From contig JANMJD010000287.1 of NCBI GenBank assembly GCA_031371195.1, forward strand, positions 1 through 23,139: a stretch of 23,139 nt of DNA, given 5' to 3'. Below, piece after piece: positions 7,852 to 16,488 of this stretch (the stretch's first letter is position 1; each line of letters opens with the position of its first letter). The translations under genes were made by a program, and so were the position numbers. The notes under the pieces are model-generated. The model saw only the letters and a list, made by a program, of their open reading frames with translations, was not told the origin of the DNA and made no database searches. The DNA comes from JANMJD01 sp031371195. Its GTDB lineage: Bacteria > Actinomycetota > Acidimicrobiia > Acidimicrobiales > Ilumatobacteraceae.

Positions 7852-8519
7852 GACTGCCCGGGCGAGACGAGTCCGGTTTCGTAGGCGACGACGACGAGTT
7901 GGGCACGGTCTCGGGCGGCGAACTTCGCCAGCAGGTGGCTGACGTGGGTTTTCGCGGTCGCGTGGCTCATGAACAGTTGCTCGGCCAACTCGGTGTTGGA
8001 GAGCCCTTTGGCCACAGCGGTCAGAACCTCGCGCTCGCGGCTGGTCAATTGGTCCAGCCGCGAATCGGCGATCTGGGTGATCGGGCGGCGGACGAAGTCC
8101 TCGATCAGCCGGCGAGTGATGCTCGGCGCGAGCAGCGCCTCGCCCGAAGCGACGACGCGGACGGCCGCCAGCAGTTCGGGCGGCAGGGTGTCCTTCAGTA
8201 GGAAGCCGGAGGCACCGGCGCGCAGGGCTTCGTGGACGTATGCATCAAGGTCGAACGTGGTCAACACGAGGATGCGGACCATATTGAGCGACGGGTCGGC
8301 GGTGATCAGCCGGGTGGCCTCCAACCCGTCCATCTCGGGCATGCGGATGTCCATCAGGATCACGTCGGGCTGTTTCGCCTTGGCGACACGCACGGCCTCC
8401 AAGCCGTTGGACGCCTCACCGACCACCTCGATTCCCGCCTCGGATCGCAGGAGGGCCAGGAACCCGCTACGGACCAGCGCCTGGTCGTCGGCCACCACGA
8501 TTCGGATCGCCGGAGTCAT
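7848..8519 (-). CDS. Two-component response regulator, NarL/FixJ (LuxR-HTH) family
   Basis: This 223-residue protein has an N-terminal receiver domain (about 5-120) with acidic pair D11/D12, phospho-acceptor D57 in VILMDIRMPEMDG, T87 and K109, all intact. A LuxR-type helix-turn-helix (about 155-216) contains LTSREREVLTAVAKGLSNTE and TAKTHVSHLLAKF. It is a DNA-binding transcription factor activated by phosphorylation. The ATG at 8519 overlaps the TGA of the upstream sensor kinase (ATGA), so the two were translated together. The kinase appears broken, so this regulator may now lack its dedicated phosphodonor. The ABC exporter genes divergent from the kinase are the likeliest target, as is common for such arrangements. 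Confidence 0.93.
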   Translation of the reverse strand: MTPAIRIVVADDQALVRSGFLALLRSEAGIEVVGEASNGLEAVRVAKAKQPDVILMDIRMPEMDGLEATRLITADPSLNMVRILVLTTFDLDAYVHEALRAGASGFLLKDTLPPELLAAVRVVASGEALLAPSITRRLIEDFVRRPITQIADSRLDQLTSREREVLTAVAKGLSNTELAEQLFMSHATAKTHVSHLLAKFAARDRAQLVVVAYETGLVSPGQS

Positions 8520-10236
8520 CGGGCATCTCCGAGCGAGACCACGTCAACAGTCGGAGTGATCGGTGAATACATCACGGGCTCGCTCTCGGTGCGGATTCGT
8601 TTGAGCAGCCGCCGCAGATCGTTGAGGGCATCGCGGCTGATCGTCGAGATCGTGTCGAGGGTGGCCTTGGCGGCAGCCGGGTCGAGGTCGACGAGTTGCG
8701 ATCCGGTGGCGGCGTGCGTCGCGATGGTCCGGATGGATCGGGTGATGACGGTGCCGAGTTCATCGGCGATGCGCAGCCGCTCACCGGCGACGGCAAGCTC
8801 CGAGCGTCTGGACTGCCCGTCGGCGGTTGCCTCGCGCTCGGCCAGATGGAGGGCACGGCGTTGTCGTTCGTGTTGGGCCACGTAACCGGCGACTGCCGAC
8901 GCAGTGAGGAAGACACCGAGCCAGACCGCACCGGGGGTGGTCAAGTCGGGCGGCCGGGACCAGGCGATCACGGCAGTACCCACATATGTGCCGATGACCG
9001 TGCCGACGAGCCGCTCCGGTGTGGCATGGCTCGCCACGGTATACAGGCCGATCCACAACACGAAGACGATGGTGCCGACCTGGTAGTCGCCGATGGTCAG
9101 CGCCAGTCCGAGCATCCAGGCGGTGGCGTAGGCGAGATTTGGATGACGCCGTCGAGCCGCCAACGTCAGACAGCAGGCGATGCGCAACAGCCATGCCCAT
9201 GCTCCGGTATGTGCGTAGCGCGGTCCGCCGACGACCGGGTCGTAGGCGAGGATCTCGATGGTCGACACGACGACGATGCCGGCCGCCAGGACAACGTCCC
9301 AGATCCCCGGCTGGAGGCGTCGCCGGGCCGCGACCGCGGCGATCGGCGGGACGGCGTTCGTCGCTGACGTCTCGGTCGAGGTCGGATTCGCGAAGTACGG
9401 CAGCGTTGGCTGCACGCGGAAGCCGCCGCCGGGTCGCGGTCCGCAACACACCTCGCCGCCGTACATCTGCGCTCGTTCCTTCATTCCGATCAAACCGTTC
9501 CCACCCTCGTGGCTCGCGGCATCGGCCGTCGGCGTCGCACCGTGTCCATCGTCGTCGATGCGGATGTCGACATGGTCGTCAGGTGGGCGCCGATGCCTGC
9601 CTGGACGGCGATCACGCTTAACGAATGGGCGACGACATCGTGGAGTTCCTGGGCCATCCGCAACCGCTCGCGGGTCGCACCCAATGCGGCAACCTCGCGG
9701 AGTCGGGCGGCCCGTTCGACTGCGGCCTCGACCTCGCGTTCCTGTCGGGCCCGGCCGAGTCGAACGATCCGACCCAGCGCGTAGCCGGCAGCAAGGAACA
9801 GCGGGCCGAGCAGCGGTGCCGCCGAAATGATGATCGTCTCGTTGCCGATCAGCACCGCATACAGCGCGCCGATCATCGCCAGGGCCCGCCAGGCCAGCCG
9901 CCGCGGATGGCAGGCTGCCACGCTGTAGAGCGCGATGACCATCGCGAAGAAGACCACGGTGTCTCGATGCTTGGCGACTTCGAGCGGAACCACCAACAGG
10001 AGGCCGACGGCGAGCGATCGCAGGGGCCACCGGCGGCGTCCGGCCAGACCGGCACAGACGGCGATCGTGACCGCCCAACTCCATACCGTGTCGGCATGAA
10101 ATCGATGCGCATCGACATCCTGCACGTCGATCCGGCTGATCAGCGCGACGATCGCCACCACGACCATCGCCCCAGCCGAGCCGTAGTCCCACCGATGAGC
10201 GCGCACATCGCGCCCGAACTTGTGGAACACGCTCAT
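8516..10236 (-). pseudogene. Sensor histidine kinase, frameshifted by internal deletion and fused to a degenerate second kinase-like module
   Basis: The gene reads from about 10236 (MSVFHKFGRDVRAH) through several membrane helices to an intact HisKA_3 box, ERLRMAQELHDVVAHSLS, with phospho-acceptor H199. Just after QAGIGAHL (junction about 9576-9584) coding switches frame straight into the end of an ATPase domain, DDHVDIRIDDDGHG and GGNGLIGMKERAQMYGGE. Some 120-130 residues, including the ATP-binding N box, are missing. The first frame runs out at 9490. The second frame continues without a stop into another multi-helix sensor (from about 9320) and a second dimerisation box, ERLRIADELGTVITRSI, where the expected His is Gly (codon at 8753-8755). 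No ATPase domain follows. Sequencing or assembly error is possible, but a simple indel cannot restore the missing block. The start codon is uncertain because no good ribosome binding site precedes it. Confidence 0.65.
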
Positions 10237-10401
10237 CAAATGACCGTAACCCCTACGGCGGGCATCACGCATCGCCCCACAGGATGAGATGCGCATGCGT
10301 CTGGCGGATGAGTTGGCCAGGCGATCGTTCATCCCGATCAGCGGCGGTAAGCGTCGCCCGCCCGATGCGGGTGGGGGCCGCCAAAGTGCATCGTGGGCGG
10401 C
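10237..10401. promoter_or_regulatory. Divergent control region between kinase/regulator genes and ABC transporter genes
   Basis: This 165-bp gap should hold promoters for both directions. Visible symmetric elements are CCGTA-5 nt-TACGG (10244-10258), overlapping palindromes ATGCGCAT (10289-10296) and CGCATGCG (10292-10299), and CCCGC-5 nt-GCGGG (10357-10371). NarL-type regulators bind inverted repeats, so the first is a reasonable operator candidate. No confident -10/-35 pair could be picked. Confidence 0.35.
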
Positions 10402-11199
10402 ATGACCACTACCGCGATCCTCACTCCACCACCGGCTGCGATCCTCACGCCACCGGACCGACCTATGACGCGACGACGCCTGGTTGCGCAGGCCGTCGAT
10501 GCGACCAAGACCTACGGCACACACGATGCAGCGGTGCACGCGCTGCAGCATGTGAGCGTCGGATTCGAGGCGGGGCGATTCACGGCGATGATGGGCCCGT
10601 CCGGGTCCGGCAAGTCGACACTGCTGCACTGCCTCGCCGGGCTCGACACTCTCACGTCGGGCGCGATCCGGATCGGTGACATCGACCTCGCCGGATTGAA
10701 CGACAAGGAGCTCACGATGCTGCGACGCGACCGCATCGGGTTCGTTTTCCAGTCATTCAACCTGATCCCGACCCTGAACGCGTTGGAGAACATCACGTTG
10801 CCGATGTCGCTGGCGCGCCGCCGGCCCGACGCCGAATGGCTTGATCATGTGATCGACACCGTCGGGCTGCGCACCCGCTTGACCCACCGTCCATCGGAGC
10901 TGTCGGGCGGTCAACAGCAGCGGGTCGCCGTCGCCCGGGCCCTCGCCTCACGCCCCGAGATCATCTTCGCCGACGAGCCCACCGGCAACCTCGACTCACG
11001 GGCCGGTGCCGAGATCCTCACCTTCCTGCGTAACGCCGTGCGTGAACTCGACCAGACCGTCGTGATGGTCACCCACGACCCGACGGCGGCGGCGTACGCC
11101 CACCGGGCCGTCTTCCTCGCCGACGGGCACGTGGTCGATGACCTCGCCGACCCGACCGCCATCACCGTCCTGGACCGCATGAAGAACCTGGGGAACTGA
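10402..11199 (+). CDS. ABC transporter ATP-binding protein, LolD/MacB-like
   Basis: This 265-residue ATPase has Walker A GPSGSGKST (65-73), the Q loop in FVFQSFNLIPTLNALENI, ABC signature LSGGQQQRVAVARAL, Walker B IIFADEPTGNLD and the switch His in VTHD. The pattern places it in the LolD/MacB/FtsE-related group that powers FtsX-type permeases. The permease gene follows after six bases. The start is uncertain: ATG 10402 is used, GTG 10393 would add three residues, and ATG 10465 would give the usual family N-terminus. No start has a clear ribosome binding site, so a leaderless message is possible. The extra N-terminal segment is Pro-rich with a duplicated AILTPP. Confidence 0.92.
   Translation: MTTTAILTPPPAAILTPPDRPMTRRRLVAQAVDATKTYGTHDAAVHALQHVSVGFEAGRFTAMMGPSGSGKSTLLHCLAGLDTLTSGAIRIGDIDLAGLNDKELTMLRRDRIGFVFQSFNLIPTLNALENITLPMSLARRRPDAEWLDHVIDTVGLRTRLTHRPSELSGGQQQRVAVARALASRPEIIFADEPTGNLDSRAGAEILTFLRNAVRELDQTVVMVTHDPTAAAYAHRAVFLADGHVVDDLADPTAITVLDRMKNLGN
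10414..10454 (+). repeat. Imperfect 17-bp direct repeat at the 5' end of the ABC ATPase gene
   Basis: Copies at 10414-10430 and 10438-10454 match at 16 of 17 positions and are 24 bp apart, so they stay in frame and encode AILTPP twice. This is either a duplicated extension of the protein or, if translation begins at 10465, part of the leader. Confidence 0.8.
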
Positions 11200-11205
11200 A
11201 CCGCC

Positions 11206-13716
11206 ATGATCGCCACCCTCACCTTCAAGCAACTCGCCGCCAACCGGCTGCGGCTGCTCGCCACGGCCTTCGCCGTCATCCTCGGTGTCGCCTTTCTCGC
11301 CGGCACCCTCATCCTCACCGACACCATCAAGGGCACCTTCGACAGCGTGCTGAGCAAGGCGGATGCCGGAACCGATGCCTATGTCCGGGCGACCAGCCCG
11401 CTCGACCTCGGCTACGGCCAGAGCGGCCGCCCGATCGACGCGGCGTTGCTCGACACGATCCGCGCCGTCGACGGCGTCGGCGCCGTGAGCATCGAGGTCT
11501 CCGGATACGCCCAGATACTCGACCATGCCGGCAAGGCCGTCGGCTCGCCGCAGACCGGCGTGCTCGGCATGAACTGGGTGACCGTCCCGCAGCTCAATCC
11601 GTTCATACTCAGCTCCGGCCGCGCCCCCGCGGCACAGGGGGAGATCGCCATCGACAAGCATTCGGCGGATGTCGCCAAGCTGCATGTCGGCGACGAGACG
11701 ACGGTGTTGTCGAAGGGCGAACCCCAGACGGCCACCGTCGTCGGCATCACCCGCTTCGGCGACGTCGACACCCCGGGAGCGCTGTCGGTCGTGCTGTTCG
11801 ACGACGCCACGGCCCAGTCGGTGCTGACCGCGCCCGGTCAGGTCAATGCGATCGCCGTCACCGCCGATCCGGGGGTATCGCCCGACGCCCTGGTCGGCCG
11901 CCTCACCCCGCTCGTGGGTTCCTCCAACGAGGTGATTTCGGGGGCGACGCTCACCAAGGAGCACCAGGACGACATCGGCAAGGACATCAGCCAGTTCGGG
12001 ATCTTCCTCACGATCTTTGCCCTGATCGCCGTGTTCGTCGGCGCGTTCATCATCAACAACACGTTCTCGATCATCGTGTCGCAACGGACCAAGGAGATGG
12101 CCCTGCTCCGAGCCGTCGGCGCCAGTGGTCGCCAGGTACGGCGCGCCGTCCTGGCCGAGGCGGCGGTCACGGGCTTTGCGTCGTCAGCCGTCGGCCTCGT
12201 CGCCGGCGTCGGTGTCGCCAAGGGACTGCAGGCGCTGCTCAGTGCACTCGGGGTCGATATTCCGCTGGGCACAACGGTCATCTCTACTCCGACGGTGATC
12301 ATCTCGATGACCGTCGGTTTCGTCGTCACCGTGATCTCAGCCGTGATGCCCGCCCGGCGGGCGTCGCGGGTCGCGCCGATTGCCGCCCTACGCGACGTCG
12401 CCCAGGACCGTTCCGCTGTATCGACTCGGCGAGTCATCGTCGGCTTCGCCGCCACCGTGGTCGCCGCTGCCGCGCTGGTGATGGGCCTCAGTGCCGCCAA
12501 CGTCAAGCTGGTCGGGGTCGGCGCCGTGGCGTTGTTCCTTGCCGTCTCGGTGCTCGGGCCCGTGCTCGCCCGACCGGTCGCCGCACTGTTCGGTGCGCCG
12601 ATCACCGCGCTGCGTGGAACCTCCGGGATGATCGCGCGACAGAACGCGATGCGCAGCCCGGCTCGCACGGCTCGCACGGCATCGTCGCTGATGATCGGTG
12701 TCGCGTTGGTCAGCTTCCTGATGATCTTCGCCTCGTCGCTGAAGGCCACGGGGGCGGGAGAGTTCCGTCGGGACTTTCGCGGCACGGTGATCGTCGATTC
12801 GGGCTCGTTCGACAGCTCGAGCGGCGTGAGCCCAGACTTCGCGGCGACACTGGCGAGTCGGGACGGGGTGCAGGTCATCTCCGAACAACGCAGCAGCGCG
12901 GTGGAGATCGACGGCGCACCGGGCTTCCTGAGCGCCTACGACACCTCGACGATCGGAGCCTTGTTCGACCTCGGTCATATCGAGGGCGATCTCGCCCGTC
13001 TCGGTGCCGATGGCATCGCGGTCAAGGCTCAAGCGGGTCCGGGCGCGGTGCAACTCGGCGACACCCGCACCGTCACCTTCCCCAGCGGCGCAGTCACCTT
13101 CGTCGTGCGAGCCACCTACGACCACGCCACCGAGTTCTTCGGCGACCGGTTCGTGGATCTGGCCGCATTCGAAGCGAACCTGCCCGTCAACCTCGACGCA
13201 CGCATCTACGTCAAGGCGGATGACACCACGATCGTCGATCAGGCTGCCGCCGGGTACCCGACCGCCAAGGTGCTCACCACCGGGGAGTTCATCACCCAGC
13301 AGAACGGCCAGATCAATACGATCCTCACACTCATGTACGCCCTTCTCGGGCTGGCTGTGGTGATTGCGTTGCTCGGAATCGCCAACACCCTGGCGCTCTC
13401 GATCCACGAACGCAAGCGTGAACTCGGCCTGTTGCGGGCCGTCGGTATGAGCCGGGCGCAGGTCCGCTCATCGGTGCGCTGGGAGTCGGCGATCATTGCC
13501 TTGTTCGGCACCGTGCTCGGTCTGACGGTCGGAGTCTTCCTCGGCTGGGCGATGGTCCACACGCTCGGCGACCAGGGCTTCGAGCGTTTGGTGGTCCCAG
13601 TCGGCTCACTCGTCACGATCGCCCTGATCGCAGTGCTCGCCGGTGTCGCCGTGTCATTGATGCCCGCTCGCCGGGCGGCCCGGATCGACATCCTGACGGC
13701 CGTTGCCTCGACGTGA
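11206..13716 (+). CDS. ABC transporter permease with two FtsX/MacB-type units
   Basis: This 836-residue membrane protein has one N-terminal helix (about 18-38, ATAFAVILGVAFLAGTLI), an extracytoplasmic MacB-like domain (about 40-260), and a three-helix FtsX domain (about 262-395) containing RTKEMALLRAVGASGRQV. Two central helices (about 410-465) and another at about 490-512 lead to a second extracytoplasmic domain (about 515-700). A final FtsX domain (about 705-836) contains the matching motif HERKRELGLLRAVGMSRAQV. This duplicated layout is usual for actinobacterial FtsX-family permeases, which act as mechanotransmitting or export machines for lipids, peptides or drugs rather than importers. 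The substrate cannot be inferred. It starts six bases after the ATPase stop and forms an operon with it. The neighbouring two-component genes suggest control by cell-envelope stress. Confidence 0.92.
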   Translation: MIATLTFKQLAANRLRLLATAFAVILGVAFLAGTLILTDTIKGTFDSVLSKADAGTDAYVRATSPLDLGYGQSGRPIDAALLDTIRAVDGVGAVSIEVSGYAQILDHAGKAVGSPQTGVLGMNWVTVPQLNPFILSSGRAPAAQGEIAIDKHSADVAKLHVGDETTVLSKGEPQTATVVGITRFGDVDTPGALSVVLFDDATAQSVLTAPGQVNAIAVTADPGVSPDALVGRLTPLVGSSNEVISGATLTKEHQDDIGKDISQFGIFLTIFALIAVFVGAFIINNTFSIIVSQRTKEMALLRAVGASGRQVRRAVLAEAAVTGFASSAVGLVAGVGVAKGLQALLSALGVDIPLGTTVISTPTVIISMTVGFVVTVISAVMPARRASRVAPIAALRDVAQDRSAVSTRRVIVGFAATVVAAAALVMGLSAANVKLVGVGAVALFLAVSVLGPVLARPVAALFGAPITALRGTSGMIARQNAMRSPARTARTASSLMIGVALVSFLMIFASSLKATGAGEFRRDFRGTVIVDSGSFDSSSGVSPDFAATLASRDGVQVISEQRSSAVEIDGAPGFLSAYDTSTIGALFDLGHIEGDLARLGADGIAVKAQAGPGAVQLGDTRTVTFPSGAVTFVVRATYDHATEFFGDRFVDLAAFEANLPVNLDARIYVKADDTTIVDQAAAGYPTAKVLTTGEFITQQNGQINTILTLMYALLGLAVVIALLGIANTLALSIHERKRELGLLRAVGMSRAQVRSSVRWESAIIALFGTVLGLTVGVFLGWAMVHTLGDQGFERLVVPVGSLVTIALIAVLAGVAVSLMPARRAARIDILTAVAST

Positions 13717-13746
13717 CTCCACCGCGGCCGGCGTCGTTCGTCCCCA

Positions 13747-13763
13747 CCCGGCCGACGGCCGGG
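13747..13763. terminator. Palindrome between convergent genes, candidate bidirectional terminator
   Basis: CCCGGCC (13747-13753) and GGCCGGG (13757-13763) form a perfect 7-bp stem with a GAC loop. It sits in the 65-bp gap between the permease stop and the convergent SDR stop, the expected place for a shared terminator. There is no T run on either side. Confidence 0.5.
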
Positions 13764-13781
13764 AAAGGACCGCTCCCCGAG

Positions 13782-14543
13782 CTACAGCTGGACGCCCTTG
13801 GTCAGGGCGCCGTCGACGACGAGGTTGGTGCCGGTGATGAAGCTCGCCCGGCGGCTCGACAGGAAGACGACGGCGTCGGCCATCTCCTGAGGCGTGCCCA
13901 TCCGGCCGGTCGGGTTCATCCCCAGCGCCATTTCATACAGGCCCGGGTTGCCGTGCTCGATCTGGTTCCACACCCCGCCGGGGAAGTACGTGTTGCCCGG
14001 CGACACGGTGTTCGCCCGGATCCCCTTGCCGGCCAGGTGATAGGCAAGACCCTGCGTGTAGTGGATCAACGCCGCCTTGAACGCGCCGTACGGGCCCGAG
14101 GCGAAGTCGATCTCGCGTCCCGAGACGCTCGAGATGGTCACGATCGACGGTGTGTCGGAGAGTTCCAAGTGGGGCATCGCCGCGTCGACGAGGCGCACGG
14201 CGCCCATGACGTCGACGTTGAACGTGGCCTGCCAGTTTTCCTCGGCCGCGCCGATCGACAGCGCGCTGACGTTGGCGACGACGGCGTCGATTCCGCCGAA
14301 CTCGGTGGCCACGTCGGCCACCCAGGCCTTCAGCGCCGGACCGTCACCGACATCGACGGCGCGGCCGGTCGCCCGCACCCCGCGCCGGGCGAGCGCCGCC
14401 ACCGTCGCCGCGACCTCCTCGGCGTTTCGGGCGCAGATGGCTACATCGGCGCCCTCGTCGGCGAACGTCTCGGCGACGGCCCGGCCGATGCCTTTGGTCC
14501 CGCCGGTGATGATGACTCGCTTGTGCTTCAGTCCGAGATCCAT
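13782..14543 (-). CDS. SDR-family NAD(P)-dependent oxidoreductase
   Basis: This 253-residue classical short-chain dehydrogenase has cofactor motif TGGTKGIG (13-20), catalytic S139, Y152 and K156 (YGAFK), and the SPG loop after the active site. The usual NNAG motif reads NVSA (91-94), an uncommon variant. The C-terminus GTNLVVDGALTKG is typical of the family. Substrate is unknown; members oxidise or reduce alcohols, sugars and acyl intermediates. The ATG at 14543 follows AGGAG at seven nt, and the start of the amidase-SDR spacing is 38 nt, so it is probably second in an operon with the acetamidase/formamidase gene. Confidence 0.92.
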   Translation of the reverse strand: MDLGLKHKRVIITGGTKGIGRAVAETFADEGADVAICARNAEEVAATVAALARRGVRATGRAVDVGDGPALKAWVADVATEFGGIDAVVANVSALSIGAAEENWQATFNVDVMGAVRLVDAAMPHLELSDTPSIVTISSVSGREIDFASGPYGAFKAALIHYTQGLAYHLAGKGIRANTVSPGNTYFPGGVWNQIEHGNPGLYEMALGMNPTGRMGTPQEMADAVVFLSSRRASFITGTNLVVDGALTKGVQL

Positions 14544-14581
14544 GGTGAGACTCCTGGTCGTGATCGAGAGTGGAGGGGACG

Positions 14582-15568
14582 TCAGGCGAGGTAGGTCTTG
14601 GAGATACCGGCGCCGACGGTGTACTTCGGATCGACGAAGTTGCCCAGTCGAACCCGACCGCACTGGCTGAGCATCATGTATGCGTCCCAGCGGTCGTAGC
14701 CGTAGTCGGCCTCCATCCAGTAGATGAGGTCGCGGTAGGCGATACGGGTGGCATCCTCGAGCGGGCGGGCGCTGCCGATCGACATGATCATCTCGTGGTT
14801 CTCGAGCCGCGGCCAGTCGATCGTCCAGCCCTTGATCAGATCGACATGGATCGTGGTCGTCGAGGAGTACTCGATCGCCGTGCCGCACACCTCGCCATCG
14901 CCCTGGCAGGCGTGGGCGTCGCCGATGAACAACCGAGCCTCGGGCGAGCGGACCGGCAGGTAGGTGATCGAACCGGGGCCCATATCGGGCAGGTCCATGT
15001 TTCCACCGTGGCTGTCGGGATTGAGCGACGAGATCGAGTCGATCGTCGGTGACGTGCTCAGCGTTCCGATGTGCGGCTTGTACGGCAGCGTGACCCGCTC
15101 GCTCCAGTAGACCCACTCCTCGTCGACCTTGACGACGCGCACGATCTCGGGCAGCGACGGGTTGAGCGTCGCGGTCAAGGATGTCCCGGTGAGCGCGCCG
15201 AACTGGGGGATCATCGCGCAGGCCCCGTGCGGATCGTCGCCCCGCGGCTTCATCGACTCGATATGGACCGCCAGGCAATCGCCGACCTCGGCACCCTCGA
15301 CCATGATCGGCCCGTTCTGCGGGTTGACGAACGGCATCGTCAGCTTGGCCGAGGGCATGTCGGCCTCGGTCCTGATCGCCCCCTCGAAGGCATCGCGGGT
15401 ATCGACGATCACCCGGTCACCCGGCTTGATGCGGAGCACCGGATCGGAGTACGGGCCGATCGTGTAATGGAACACCCCCTGCATCTCCTCGGTGAGATGG
15501 TGGGTCTCTCCCACCTGCCCCGCGGCAACACCGCGGCGGGTCATGATCGAGTCCGTCAGCCAATCCAT
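14582..15568 (-). CDS. Acetamidase/formamidase family protein (FmdA/AmdA)
   Basis: This protein of about 328 residues carries FmdA/AmdA signatures: HHLTEEMQGVFHYTIGPY near the start, KPGDRVIVDTRDAFEG, and the hallmark GDAHACQGDGEVCGTAIE in the middle. Family members hydrolyse short amides such as formamide or acetamide to ammonia and the acid in the cytoplasm. The length is somewhat below the usual 400 for fungal-type FmdA but normal for the short bacterial AmdA group. The start is uncertain: ATG 15568 gives MDWLTDSIMTRRG and ATG 15544 would remove eight residues; neither has a good ribosome binding site. The gene is divergent from the ThuA gene and upstream of the SDR gene. The natural substrate might be an amide intermediate of the linked catabolic pathways (inference). 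Confidence 0.88.
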   Translation of the reverse strand: MDWLTDSIMTRRGVAAGQVGETHHLTEEMQGVFHYTIGPYSDPVLRIKPGDRVIVDTRDAFEGAIRTEADMPSAKLTMPFVNPQNGPIMVEGAEVGDCLAVHIESMKPRGDDPHGACAMIPQFGALTGTSLTATLNPSLPEIVRVVKVDEEWVYWSERVTLPYKPHIGTLSTSPTIDSISSLNPDSHGGNMDLPDMGPGSITYLPVRSPEARLFIGDAHACQGDGEVCGTAIEYSSTTTIHVDLIKGWTIDWPRLENHEMIMSIGSARPLEDATRIAYRDLIYWMEADYGYDRWDAYMMLSQCGRVRLGNFVDPKYTVGAGISKTYLA

Positions 15569-15702
15569 CGGCGCGACGGTAGCGCCTGGCGCCACGGCAC
15601 CTCGACGACATCGCGGAGAACGGCTGCCGATTACCACCGGCGAGCACATCCGCTCCATCATGGATTGCGAACCGCCTACGCCGACCAGACTGCCGAGGAA
15701 CC
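15569..15702. promoter_or_regulatory. Divergent intergenic region, amidase versus ThuA genes
   Basis: This 134-bp gap separates oppositely directed genes and must contain both promoters. GAGGAA at 15695-15700 is the ThuA ribosome binding site. I see no clear operator or promoter hexamers. Confidence 0.4.
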
Positions 15703-16488
15703 ATGCGATCGATCAACGTCACCATCTGGAACGAATATCTGCACGAAGTGCGTGAGCCCGAGATCGCTGCGATCTATCCGACCGGCATCCACGGGGCGCT
15801 CGCCGAAGGGCTCGCGCCGAACACCGAGTTCGTCATCCGCACGGCCACGCTCGGAGAGCCATCTCACGGACTCACTCCCGAGGTGATCGAGTCGACCGAT
15901 GTGATGCTCTGGTGGGGCCATATGGGCCACCATCTGGTCGACGACGCCATCGTCGACCAGGTCCAGCAGCAGGTCCTCTCGGGGATGGGCCTGGTCGTCC
16001 TGCACTCGGGTCACTATTCGAAGATCTTCCGGCGGCTGATGGGTACGAACTGCTCGCTGCAATGGCGCGTGGCCGACGAAAAGGAGCGGCTGTGGGTCGT
16101 CGAACCATCGCATCCGGTCATGGCCGGGCTGCCGCCGTACATCGAGCTTCCGGTCGAGGAGATGTACGGCGAACGCTTCGACGTCCCCACTCCGGAGCAC
16201 CTGTTGATGGTCTCGTGGTTCCAGGGTGGCGAGATCTTCCGGAGTTGTGCCACATGGCAACGCGGCCACGGCAAGATCGTCTACTTCCGCCCGGGCCACG
16301 AGGAGTACCCGACGTATCGCAACCCGCAGATACTGCAGGTGATCGCCAACGCCTGTCGATGGACGGCGCGCACGACGAACACCGCCACCAACTTCGCTCC
16401 CAATGTCGAGGCGCTCGAACCGGTCCCCGGTGCCTCCGATCGCGCCGCCGCGGCGGCCAAGGCCGGCTCCGAGAGCGTGGGCCAGTGA
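15703..16488 (+). CDS. ThuA-like domain protein
   Basis: This 261-residue protein matches the ThuA family (class I glutamine-amidotransferase-like fold) along its length: IRTATLGEPSHGLTPEVIES, DVMLWWGHMGHHLVDD, GLVVLHSGHYSKIFRRLMG and RGHGKIVYFRPGHEEYPTY. ThuA is named from trehalose utilisation in rhizobia, where it works with a Gfo/Idh/MocA dehydrogenase (ThuB) in a pathway through 3-keto sugars. Exactly such a partner follows here, its GTG overlapping this gene's TGA by 4 nt. The ATG at 15703 follows GAGGAA. The last 30 residues are Ala-rich and probably disordered. Substrate is unknown. Confidence 0.9.
   Translation: MRSINVTIWNEYLHEVREPEIAAIYPTGIHGALAEGLAPNTEFVIRTATLGEPSHGLTPEVIESTDVMLWWGHMGHHLVDDAIVDQVQQQVLSGMGLVVLHSGHYSKIFRRLMGTNCSLQWRVADEKERLWVVEPSHPVMAGLPPYIELPVEEMYGERFDVPTPEHLLMVSWFQGGEIFRSCATWQRGHGKIVYFRPGHEEYPTYRNPQILQVIANACRWTARTTNTATNFAPNVEALEPVPGASDRAAAAAKAGSESVGQ

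Noticed and set aside
10996..12084. Minus-strand open frame across the ABC ATPase and permease genes
   Set aside because: It spans two solid genes on the other strand and its composition is that of an antisense shadow.
14570..15052. Plus-strand open frame within the amidase gene
   Set aside because: It is antisense to a protein with clear FmdA/AmdA motifs and has no ribosome binding site or domain.
15912..16484. In-frame upstream extension of Gfo/Idh/MocA-1 reaching into the ThuA gene
   Set aside because: The extension is a shifted reading of ThuA. The Rossmann motif begins immediately after the GTG at 16485, the family's normal start.
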